A DNA stretch of 64,000 bases from Tubulanus polymorphus (Eukaryota > Nemertea > Palaeonemertea > Tubulaniformes > Tubulanidae). Position 1 is the stretch's first letter. Each line of letters starts with the position of its first letter. A program made the translations under genes and the position numbers. The stretch is from positions 11,927,155 to 11,991,154 of the forward strand of contig NC_134033.1 in NCBI RefSeq assembly GCF_964204645.1, given 5' to 3'. The notes below the pieces were generated by a model. The model did not search any database, was not told where the DNA came from, and saw only the letters and a program-made list of their open reading frames with translations. This document shows positions 11,646-21,787 of the stretch, piece after piece.

Positions 11646-13354
11646 CTAGGTCGCAACAGGGTAAGGTTTGGATAAGAGTGTGCGAGGGGAGAGATTGTAA
11701 AGGAAGGTGCACCGAATTGACCCGTTCGTTCATACAGTAGACCCTAAAACGGATCTAAAATACATCGTAAAGCTATCCAGCTCTAACCTAATCGCGAGTT
11801 ATGTAATTTTCATGTTGTTTATCTGAGCGGAGCATACTGCTCGCGACCACTTACAGTGGCGAGGAGCACATCGCCATGTACTCAGTACATCGGGACATCG
11901 TGTAACAACTTCAATGTCCAAGAAAGACTGGCAGCGAGATTGATAGATAATTTGATCGACGTATTTCCATCTAGCGTTCGTCGTCTGTGGAAATAGTCAA
12001 TTTACATGCGTCAAATCACCCACTTACCACACGCACATCTACTCATACATACTCACCAGAAAATTGATGATATGTTGAGTAAATGTTCTAAAATCTGGTG
12101 TCTGTTTCAGTTCAGTTCAGTTCAGTTTATATTCAGTTCAGATGTTGCAGAATAACCCATACGTAATTTATATATCGTGAAAAATAACTACTGTTACTTC
12201 TGTTGAAAAAACAGATTGCGTTTCTCTGATAATGAGATTCAGTTAAAATCTCCAAACTTTGGATCGATAAATTTATATAACACCAATTCACTACATTTCA
12301 ACTCAATTTCAAATGAAAATTAAAAATTTCAATTTAATCAGTAACGAACTGATTCTGATTATTCGTTTCTATTCCTAAGCCTGATTTTTTTCTATCGCGG
12401 ATGCAGTCTATCTTAAGAGTACCGATGTACTCTTCCACATCGCGGACCCAAGACGATCGTTTTAATTAGATCGTTTTGAGACCCCTGAGAGAGAATTACA
12501 TCGTCTGACTTGACTTATCGTCGCGTGTTTTCACCCGCAGATAAGCCGATGGTAAGCGGGTGATAAGTCTGCAAAATACTGATGAATAAATCAATAGGCA
12601 TAACACTGCATAATACAACTGCAGTACCATCTCTTTACACCAGAGTCAGTTGTTATACATAGTTCACAGCTGAGATTTGACACTAGGGGAAATTCATCAA
12701 AACACAGCTTATTTGAACTAAGGAACTAGATCCCGTGAATTAAGGAACTGGATCCCATGCTCAAAGGTTGGTAAATGCCCGACTCATTCAAGGTTTTGGT
12801 CGATTATATAGTTCATAGCAAAGATGGACCAGCAAGATATTTTTCAGCGCTTTTTACCTATTTAGTCAGATCGCCAGCCTAGCAATCCAGCAAAATTACA
12901 AATGTACTACGACAATTAAAAACTTTTCAAAACTAATGTGTAAATGAAGTGAACCATGTACCACAACCAAGAAATGGGAAAGTTCAAAAGCAAATTAAAA
13001 TTATCATGCATAATAAGATTCAGATGTTCAAACTCAATTTCTAGGAGGCCTTTATCAAACATTATTCATATCATTGAAAAAAACCTTAATTGACATGAAA
13101 TATATTTTTCAATGAAGTCACTACATATTTTTGATTAGAGCGGTGTAGTGCTCGAATGCACCATCCGGTCAGCAGTCAATCGGGGTTGATGGCGGAAGAG
13201 TTTCTTGATTAAAGGCTCCTATTTGACCTCCCCCGAAAAAGTAACTTTGAACCTGCCAATAATGTCCTGAGTGAGAAAATTCTAGAAACCAACCATATTC
13301 ATACCGATCTTGGCATATCGCGCATTAGGAAAAAAAAAAAACAATAGAGTCACT
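11646..13354. other. AT-rich intronic sequence with a short (TTCAG)n
   Basis: (TTCAG)n lies at 12106-12143. An imperfect inverted repeat around CACCCGCAGATAAGCC/GGTAAGCGGGTGATAAG lies at 12530-12570. No exon is recognised. Confidence 0.45.
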
Positions 13355-13530
13355 CAGTGAGTGAGTCAGTCAGTCAGACAGTCAGTCAGTCATTCTGTCA
13401 GTCAGTCATTCTGTACTCAGGTACCAGTCAGTCAGTACTCAGATACCAATCAGTCAGTCAGTCAATCTGTACTCAGATACCAGTCAGTCAGTCAGTCAGT
13501 TAGTCAGTCAGTACTCAGATACCAATCAGA
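13355..13530 (+). repeat. (CAGT)n interrupted by ACTCAGATACCA blocks
   Basis: A CAGT tetranucleotide array is punctuated four times by ACTCAGATACCA(A/G)T. This gives a compound microsatellite with a higher-order pattern. Confidence 0.9.
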
Positions 13531-13707
13531 ATGAAAAACATACAGATAAAAAGATCTACATACCACGTACATCTTGTTTTGTAAATACAAGTTGATCACA
13601 GTCAAGTATATAGCCGTCCTACGTTCCAACATAGTCTGCATGTTCGGTTACTACCGCCTACTGTACCCGGCGTAGTTCGTCTTTGCAATGTTTAAGTAGT
13701 TCATAGC

Positions 13708-13938
13708 TTAACGCGTCATTATCATTTTAGCGACGACGACGTCGTATAACGAAATAAATCGCTCCTCCGGGATGCATTCAGTCACCGGCGATGCTATGAC
13801 GCCGACGATGAGGCGATATGCGAGCGTATCGTATTGTACGCACGCAGCTAACTGTAGCATCGCGGCGAGGAATACCAAATAGTCGAAATCATCCGACCAG
13901 ATGAATGTTAGATCGACCCACGCATATACTCGAAACAC
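13708..13938 (-). other. Unexplained CpG-rich open frame (76 codons, minus strand)
   Basis: The frame reads VFRVYAWVDLTFIWSDDFDY, then LVFLAAMLQLAACVQYDTLA, then a hydrophobic and acidic tail to MIMTR and a stop. It has no ATG at its start. Inside it, CTACAG|TT (acceptor, about 13857) and CCG|gtgact (donor, about 13796) would frame a short internal exon. The composition looks more coding than its surroundings, but no family is recognised and chance is quite possible. Confidence 0.15.
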
Positions 13939-13939
13939 T

Positions 13940-14625
13940 CATACGCTAGGCACACATATACTAGACACATGCAAACTAGGCACATTATATTCTAGGCGCA
14001 CATGCTAGGCGAAAGTGCATTGGGCAGGATGTACACTGATGTATGAATACTGGGCAATAAGCCTGGAACATGCTAGGCAAACATACTAAATACATATGCT
14101 AGGCAAATATGTTAGCCAACATACCCTAGGTACACCTACTCTAGACACACGTAAACTATAGGCACATTATACTCTAGGTGCACATGTTAGCAAATGTACA
14201 TAGGGCAGTGATGTACAATAATGTATACTGGAAAGTAGGCCTGGAAAATGCTAGGCAAACATAGACTATAGACACATATGCTCGGCACATATCTTTGGTC
14301 AGCATACTCTAAGTACACATATGCTAGGACAATGTACTTTGGGCAGGCTGGTCACTATGCACAATAGGCAGTAGGCCGATATATGCTTAGAAGGTGCAAA
14401 CATGCTTTAGGAAAACATTGAGGCAATGCTAGGCAAACATGTACGAGATACAAACTCACGGCAAACACATCGTAGGCAAACTTATTCTAGGAAAACATGT
14501 GCTAGGCACTATAAAGCAAGCATGTTCTAGGCATCTAGCAAATGTATGCTAGGCAAACACATACTAGGTATGCATACATCCTAACAAGCATGTGCTAGGC
14601 ACATATACTAGGCAAACATGTTGAA
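13940..14625 (+). repeat. Highly degenerate array built on CTAGGCA(C/A)A
   Basis: The word GCTAGGCAAACATA or GCTAGGCACATATA recurs dozens of times over about 680 bp. There is a looser higher-order period near 175-190 bp: AGGCACATTATA(T/C)TCTAGG occurs at about 13978 and 14160, followed each time by GGGCAG and CCTGGAA words. This is an old satellite-like array. Confidence 0.8.
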
Positions 14626-16740
14626 CTGGCAGGTAAATGATACAAGTCTCTTATAATATGATTACTGCTATTTTGTACTTCAAAAGGCCTAATACAATCA
14701 TCATGGCTTCAAAATGTAGCGAATATAATATATCGCGGCGAAGATATGAATATCAGGCGCCGTGCGGTCGTCAAGAAAAAATGCCGATAATATTCGATCT
14801 CGTCTAATTTATTCTTGATTGCTTCTGCGGCCGAAAATCAATATGCTGATTTGTAACATTGTGTTTACATCAATAGATCGATTGAATGCTGTTTTTTTTA
14901 AGTATCAGTTCATTAGACACAAGAGTTTGAGCAGTAACAGCACACAATGCATACTGACTATAAGGGTTACATCTCAAAAGAGCAGGGAAGAAAAAGAAAT
15001 TACCCTTACCCCCAAACACAACCTAGGGCGCGTCCTACAGATGTCGGGCAAGTTTGACTGAAGTGTAGAAATGTGTGATTGGTTTCAAATAATCCAAACC
15101 AAAATGTGTGCCTTAAAAACCCAGCACACATACCGGGAATGAAACAGGCATCATAGGAAGTTTAAGTAAAAATTTATAATTCTTTTTTTCTAGATTAGAA
15201 TTCTTTAACTATGGAAATGGGCATCATTTCTGAAGGATTTAAGGCTAAGACTATCATAACATTTCTGCGCCAGTAGTTTAAGAAATATATGTAAGATGGC
15301 AGCATTGCTCAGTATTCTTAGAGATGCACATCAATAATCTAAGCTGAGATGAGATGGTTCATGCGCTAGTGTGCCTTCTTTCTCAACACTTCAGGGGTAG
15401 AATACAGCAAGGTCTAGTGTTCCTGTCATTTCTAGTTAACTGGGTTACAATCTAAAAGAGGGTTTATCAAAAGATTTTACTGTTTTAGGTTCGATTTCTT
15501 TCTGAGATTTTTTCTATATAGAGTGTATATATGATTTATGTATGTACCTGAGTTGATCTATAAAACTGAAAATGACTGTTTCATTGGCATCTAAATTCGT
15601 AGAGGTGACTGAAGTGATTATGACGCACTTACGAAAGTGCAAATGTTTTCAGCAACATGTCTTCAAATTTGCAAGAATATTCACCAATAGCCCAGCATTC
15701 CGATAGCCTGGCACTCGCCGTAAAATTGGATAGAACCGCACAGTTGTGAAATAGAATTGGTTCAATTGAGCGCGCATCTAAAAGCTATTAGCTAAGAAGC
15801 TTTTAAATATTTCTAAAGGAGTGAGCATTTCACTATTTTCTCAAAATTTTTCAAAAAATTATCAGTTTTTACAGTGTTGGGATGCAACATTATGATGCAT
15901 TGAATTCACTTAATGGTAAAAACGTTTTCGTTATTCTCAAGAATTTCTAGGTGCAGCTACCCCATAAGAACTGACGAAAACTATGTTGTAAATGGCTGTG
16001 TTGTCCTTCTATTCAATCAAAAGATGCTTGGCCAGAAAAATGTTAAGACTACAACTACAAATTGAACGACTGATTTCCATTGAGAAAGGCTAATGGCGCT
16101 AGCTCTCTGATTAGGCACGAGCCAAATTTGTCGGCCTGATCCATGCCAATTCGGCCCAGGCAAAATTGTCTCAGATTCATTCTAGAACTTCATGGAGCTC
16201 AATGTAATCTGCATAGTTAAATACTGTCTCTGTATTCGAGACACATACCAAGACACATATAACTCTGCGTCAAACACTAAAACTTGTTCAGTCTCTTCTT
16301 CCGCATCTCCAATGCTGATAATTTGTATTGTTTAAAAATTTAATTCTTCGCTGCAGGGACTATTGATTCATACTCTCTCTAGGGACCTCATTTGTAACGG
16401 AAACGAAAGACGAGACAATTTTTAATCGGCGCAAATTGTGTCATTACGCGACGAAATTAGCATCGCGCATGTCACCGAAATATCAATCGCTTGAGATTGG
16501 CGAGATAACACTGCTATTCATCACCGGGAATAGTTTGAAGTTTTTTTTTCGATCTTGTGATCAAAAGTAAGATAAAGGCTTCAATTAAGTGACAGACCAT
16601 GAATTACATTCGGATTAGAGAGGGTATAAACAGTTCATCTATACAATACACTCCTAACTGCCACTAGTCAACTTGGTAAACTGCTCAACATGGTGAATTT
16701 TACTAAAATCTATTTGGATAAAAGCGAAACTGTCTATTTT
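14626..16740. other. AT-rich intronic sequence; one diverged GGCAC/AAATTTGG repeat
   Basis: At 16105-16190 the words AGGCACGAGCCAAATTTG and TCGGCCCAGGCAAAATTG resemble the family described at 35310-36316. Nothing else is recognised. Confidence 0.4.
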
Positions 16741-17025
16741 CCTGATTCTCAATTCAGTAGTATTCTATCCACCTCAGTCCCAATGCTACTGAATTTCACG
16801 ATTTTCAACTAGGTGAAATATTACAGTCCCACATTCCCTGATTCTCAACTCAGTGAAATATTTACAGTCCTAATGCTACCGTGTTCCGTGATTCTCAACT
16901 CAGTGAAATATTTACAGTCCTAATGCTACCGAGTTCCGTGATTCTCAACTCAGTGAAATATCTACAGTCCCAAAGCTACTAAATTCCATGATTCTCAACT
17001 CAGTGAAATATTTACAGTCTTATAC
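16741..17025 (+). repeat. 50-bp minisatellite, about 5.5 copies
   Basis: The unit is ATTCTCAACTCAGTGAAATA, then TTTACAGTCCTAATGCTACC, then GAGTTCCGTG. The central copies are nearly identical and the outer ones decayed. Confidence 0.9.
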
Positions 17026-17140
17026 ATAGTTCACTATGTTTGCCGAAATGTTTTTCAAATACTAGCTGGAATATTTTTTCTTTGTTTATAGGCCACTAGT
17101 TTCATACAAGAAAAACTTCCAAATTCAATAGATCACTCGG

Positions 17141-17260
17141 TGTAGTGGTTTAGTGGTTAGTACGCAGGGCTTGGAGTTGAAAAACCCAGGTTCAAATCTT
17201 GGAAGGGCTGGGATTTGGGGTCCATCTTGGAAGTGTTGTGGATCGGAAGTGTTTTAGTGA
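17141..17260 (+). mobile_element. tRNA-derived SINE head
   Basis: TGTAGTGGTTTAGTGGTTAG (A-box-like) and AGGTTCAAATCTTGG (B-box-like) are spaced about 35 bp apart, as in a tRNA. A short unrelated body follows, ending in an A-rich segment near 17260 (AAAATAAAAAAG). It belongs to a different tRNA class from the heads at 11643 and 21787. Confidence 0.6.
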
Positions 17261-17839
17261 AAATAAAAAAGTTAAATTTTTCTCATATTACATTACAAAT
17301 TTCACTTAAATTTTTCCACAAAGACTGCAACCATTTTGTACCTCAAAAGTCTCAAAATTGAGTCAAAAGACTGACTGTTAGGTAGCCACCTGGTGGAGTA
17401 TGTCAGTACTTCATTAAAAATTATTTCGAGTAAAATTTGAAATGATCTTTCCAAAATTTCCGCCGCGTTCAGACACGCGTGGACGTCAAATCAATTTCTG
17501 TGCGATTCGTTAAAGCGCAATAGAACGGCCCGGAAAAAACAAAAACTCGCGAGACTTTTGAGCGAAATGTCAATAAAATTGATCGAACGCGATGAAAGAT
17601 TTGTAGTAAATTCGTAAGCGTAGCCGACACGAAGTCACGACTCATTCAAACATCGTAGTTTATAAACAAGATTAACTTTCGTTCGAAAGAAAACTTTCTA
17701 ATCAATCGATAATCCGAATCAAACGGCTGTCTCCCGAGCGCGAGTCTAACGTTTTATGAAATATGATTGAAAAACGATAATATAAAATCTCGAACTAAGA
17801 ACGAAAAGAGTCTAAAATGTTCCTTGTGGAGCTAATGAT
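17261..17839. other. Non-coding stretch with a CpG pocket (17460-17760)
   Basis: CpG-containing sequence with several CGATAA/CAATAAA words lies inside AT-rich flanks. No frame is persuasive. It is a possible cis-regulatory island. Confidence 0.3.
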
Positions 17840-17887
17840 ATCAATTCGACATTTCGACTATCCTATTTAAGTCATCTTCAGGAATAC
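17840..17887 (-). ncRNA. Hammerhead-like hairpin (Penelope-type relic), copy 1
   Basis: On the minus strand the order is ATTC (stem I), CTGAAGA (core), T, GACT...AGTC (stem II with a 10-base loop), GAAA (core), TGTC, GAAT (stem I partner). These are the two conserved hammerhead boxes, with stems that pair, although one extra base separates the first box from stem II compared with the textbook fold. Short hammerheads with a tiny stem III are known from Penelope-like retroelements. Activity is not claimed. Confidence 0.45.
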
Positions 17888-18303
17888 TAAGCCACATCTA
17901 TTCCTGAAGCTCAAAATAACATTTCAGACTAATTCTACTCTTAAGCCCACCACACAGTAGGTGACTCTTGATGGTTTGGTGGTGCTTTTCATCACCTAAT
18001 GCGACAATATCGCTCTGTATTCAGCATTCAGCATGTTATATTCGTCGACATGATAGGCAACAAATCGTTGTCAGTGTGCGGCTACTAGCAAACAACTTCC
18101 ATAGAAAAACAGCCTATCACGGCAAAGATTAAAAGTCCTGTGCGATTTACAAAATGGCGCCCCTTGAAGTGAAGTGGCAACCATGGCTTTACTTTGTGAC
18201 CTGCGATATGGTCACAAAAATCATGACTTAAAGTTGCCCAGTGTTCGCCGCGCTTTAGTGTGAGATGGTGTATTACAACACGGCCCGATCGTTTCATCAA
18301 CGG

Positions 18304-18606
18304 TCACGATAAAAAATTTAAAATTCCGACAACAACGTCGGTTACAGGGTTAATGAAGAAAAGTTCGATGGCTAAATTGACGGCCGCGAATGATGACCCC
18401 GGTAAATGTGGTGTAGCATCGTTAATGCGTCTCCGATCAATCCGTACCGCGGCCGCCGCGCGCGGGGCGAGGGATGGTCTCATCCAATCATCGTGAACAG
18501 TATCTTGACAGGTAGAAGGCAAACAATCAAAATCGTTCATTATATCTGAGCACCGCTTCAGACACCGACTTATCCCATCAGCGCTACAAACGAAATTCCT
18601 GGGCAT
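18304..18606 (-). other. Unexplained 100-codon open frame, minus strand
   Basis: The frame starts with ATG just 3' of a TATATATATA run and reads MPRNFVCSADGISRCLKRCS, then a cysteine-containing middle, an alanine/arginine-rich stretch, and a hydrophobic end (FFINPVTDVVVGILNF). It sits in a CpG-rich pocket, and the opposite strand is also open (18260-18496). It has no recognised domain. It is one of the longest non-repeat ATG frames here, yet chance in a GC-rich pocket explains it equally well. Confidence 0.15.
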
Positions 18607-18837
18607 TTCTCAAATATATATATAGTGAGGGCATCTAGCGAGCTATAATGAAAGAATCTTTGCATTGACGTTTTTTTTTGTAGATTGCATCGTTAGTGGG
18701 AAACACAACCAGACATATATGACAAGAAATTACCAGATGTTGTGCTTGCGCAGTGTTTTGTATCATTAGTAATGAAAGAGGTTATTTATCCATCTCCATA
18801 GTCAGTACCGCCCATGATTGAATTCATCTCAGCCTCA

Positions 18838-18960
18838 ACGCGGACAGCCCCAATCGAGGACTCCGCTTGTGGTGAGCGAGGATCCACCAGATGGCGACAG
18901 TGCGCATTTAGACATCGATAACAGATTTCTCTTCAGATCCAATCGAAATCTATCGATGAT
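18838..18960 (+). repeat. Single unit of the gtgaggatccacc dispersed family
   Basis: It has words ACTCCGCTTGTGGTGAGCGA, GGATCCACCAGATGG and GTGCGCATTTAGACATC, in the order of the tandem units at 7864-8185. AATCGAAATCTATCGATGAT follows, similar to the segment after the copy at 28297. Confidence 0.6.
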
Positions 18961-19259
18961 CTTTGCTCAAATTTGATGAAGATAGAATAATACAGTATAC
19001 AGTACTGATCATATACAACGGGCAATCTGAGCAAACCATCATGGAGAAAATCTGCGCATCTAAGTGTGCACAGCGTGGCAGGGTTATCCTTGTTTGCCGC
19101 ATTAGTGTCAAGGGTTGCCATTGAAAATGAACTGATATCGACTCCGTCCTGTCAGACACAACATCGCAGGCGGCGGAGGATCCTCGGGGGCGAGCTACGC
19201 TACCAAGCCGGCCATATTAAAACGATAACCACACTTAAACGTGGTGAGCGGATAGTAAG

Positions 19260-19419
19260 ATAAAAACCCACTATTTACAGATTATAAGAATTTAAAAACG
19301 GCACACCTGACAATGATCTCTAGGGTGAGATCGAAACGTCGTGTACTTTATATATTTTAGATTGAATAAATAAATTCTTGTTTTTAAATTCTTTTAATCT
19401 GTAAATAGTGGGTTTTTAT
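19260..19419. repeat. Near-perfect 40-bp inverted repeat enclosing a hammerhead-like hairpin
   Basis: The arms 19260-19299 and 19380-19419 are complementary at 39 of 40 positions (the left arm starts ATAAAAACCCACTATTTACA). The 80-base spacer contains, on the plus strand, ACAC, CTGACAA, T, GATCTC...GAGATC, GAAACGTC, GTGT. This is stem I, a first core box with a G-to-A change, a perfect 6-bp stem II, the second core box with GTC, and the stem I partner. An AT-rich tail with AATAAA follows (19363-19370). It looks like the end of a Penelope-like or related retroelement inserted next to an inverted partial copy of itself. Confidence 0.6.
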
Positions 19420-19841
19420 GTTACAAGCTGGCCATATCTATACCACAAGAACAGCATTAAGACATAGGCGATGATCTATGACGCGTTTAATTTCGAGCAA
19501 ACATCGGCAAAGTTTCCTCGATAAAATTGAGCCGATAAATTACGCAAAAACTAGTTTATTCGCACAAAACGACGAGGAAGCTGAAATCCCTGTCTAGATA
19601 TCGGTGGTGAATTCGACCCTCACTTCATCAGTTGAGTAAGCGATGAATTCTATGCTAGCTTCGACTGCGCGTGGTGTTACTGGGCTTATTACCATATTTG
19701 GAGTCAACGATTTCCGACAGGATCCCGTGATTTACTCGACGCATATTTACGACATATTTGTACCGCGGGGACCGGCGCGCTCGCGTATCCGAGACTAGAT
19801 TCATACGAGACTTCAACATCCCTATGTGTGTGTGTGTGTGC

Positions 19842-19892
<51 letters not shown>

Positions 19893-20436
19893 TAAAATTC
19901 TCAGTAAATGTAGAATTAGAGAATTGAGAATCCTAAATGTATCAATTTCAATCTATTTTTTTCTCATTGTGGGTTTGACACAAGTGTTTATGCATTTCGT
20001 TTCGTTGTTTAGTTAGTTGCACGAAACATGAAACGGCATTAAACAAGAAACACCGACATAAAACACCAATCACTGTCATTATTTGAATCGCAATCTTTTC
20101 TCAGTGCTACTGATATTGCTTCGGTGTTTGTTGTTTCGACGTTTCGAGGTGCGCGAATCATCGAAACGCCTGAAACAAAAATCCGTTTCGTACATTTTGG
20201 GTATATTTCTAGCTATGCACGAAAGGCTTAACGGGCGAAATCGCGGCGTGCGATTTGTATTCATGTAGCGAAACGCGATATAAATCATGTCCGAATTCTC
20301 ATCTCTGCGTCGCGATCTCACCGGACTCGTCTCAGCGTATGTGGCCATCGAGCATTTAACATGAGAGATACGATTGATAATCACTTGTTCCATCTACATC
20401 CGTTTTCCTTTAAGTATCATAGAAACTCGTCACTGC

Positions 20437-20476
<40 letters not shown>

Positions 20477-20986
20477 AATCTTGCGATCTACTAGCTGTAG
20501 ATCGTACACATATATATATCTCACTCTTCTTCTTACACGGGGAAAGATTTGTCCGACCGCTAACATAGAAATATTTATTACCTTTCGCTGAGTCGCGGAG
20601 AGTTTGCGAAGCTCTTCGCCCTATCTCGTTTCATAACGCAAACCGAGTTGCTTTATTGCCGGCGTAAGCGATTATGTCACGAACTGTGGAGTTAGTATCC
20701 TACAACTGAGCTAATGATGAATGTAATACGATACGTACGAGATAATAGACATATCGATACAAAACTGGAAAAAACTGCGTTTTACATTATTGCGAATTTC
20801 TCAGCCAAGGTCTCTATGCGAAAAGCAAAACATCGCAGCTGAATAAACTATGTACATAGCCTATTTCGAGACCTTGGAAGATATTTGCTTTATTTAAATA
20901 TCTTATACCAACAAAGCTCAGAGTAATTATGGCCAAGGTTCAAAGTTTCTTTTTCGCAATTCAAAGGACCAAAAGAACTCTGCCAG
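19420..20986. other. Non-coding stretch with dinucleotide repeats and CpG pockets
   Basis: It contains (TG)n-(TA)n at 19824-19889 and (CT)n at 20438-20472. A CpG-containing pocket lies at 20100-20350. On the minus strand there, TTTTTGTTTCAG|GCGTTTCGATG (about 20178) is a good acceptor followed by 43 open codons to a stop. It is not recognised and is treated as a curiosity. Confidence 0.4.
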
Positions 20987-21735
20987 CACCAGGGTTCAAA
21001 CCCATGAACCCTGGATTGATGCGAGACCAGTCAAAGACCAACTGACTGCTACGACCAGGATTCAAACACATGAACCCTGCATTGATGAGAGACCAGTGAA
21101 AGACTGACTGACTGCTACCACCAGGATTCAAACACGTGAATCCTGGATTGATGAGAGACCAGTGAAAGACTGACTGACTGCTACCACCAGGATTCAAACA
21201 CGTGAATCCTGGATTGATGAGGGACCAGTGAAAGACTGACTGACTGCTACCACCAGGATTCAAGCACATGAACCCTGCATTGATGAGAGACCAGTGAAAG
21301 ACTGACTGACTGCTAACACCAGGATTCAAACACATGAACCCTGGATTGATGAGAGACCAGTGAAAGACTGACTGACTGCTACCACCAGGATTCAAACACA
21401 TGAACCCTGGATTGATGAGAGACCAGTGTAAGACTGACTGACTGCTACCACCAGGATTCAAACACATGAACCCTGCATTGATGAGAGACCAGTGAAAGAC
21501 TGACTGACTGCTACCACCAGGATTCAAACACATGAATCCTGGATTGATGAGAAACCAGTGAAAGACTGACTGACTGCTACCACCAGGATTCAAACACATG
21601 AACCCTGCATTGATGAGAGACCAGTGAAAGACTGACTGACTGCTACCACCAGGATTCAAACACATGAATCCTGGATTGATGAGAAACCAGTGAAAGACTG
21701 ACTCACTGCTAATACCAGGATTCAAACACATGAAC
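20987..21735 (-). repeat. 66-bp minisatellite, about 11 copies
   Basis: It has the same unit as 6843-7152. The copies are highly alike, differing mainly at CCCTGGATT/CCCTGCATT/TCCTGGATT. Because 66 is a multiple of three, the minus strand keeps a 256-codon frame of 22-residue repeats (MCLNPGGSSQSVFHWSLINP then GF). That frame lacks any sign of a gene. The right end of the array runs straight into a tRNA-like head (21717-21787). Confidence 0.95.
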
Positions 21736-21787
21736 CTTTGTTTGACTAGATAGCAGTGACCGATGGTTTAAACCACTCGACCACTAT
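21717..21787 (-). mobile_element. tRNA-derived SINE head from which the 66-bp array appears to grow
   Basis: On the minus strand the order is TAGTGGTCGAGTGGTTTAAA (A-box-like, Ser/Leu class), then a variable part, then GGTTCATGTGTTTGAATCC (B-box-like). The last word is exactly the part found in every 66-bp unit. The array therefore seems to be an amplification of the B-box end of this SINE. Confidence 0.6.

Noticed and set aside
20961-21731. 256-codon minus frame of 22-residue repeats
   Set aside because: It is the 66-bp minisatellite read through in frame; the units derive from a SINE and the frame has no start, splice or codon-conservation support.
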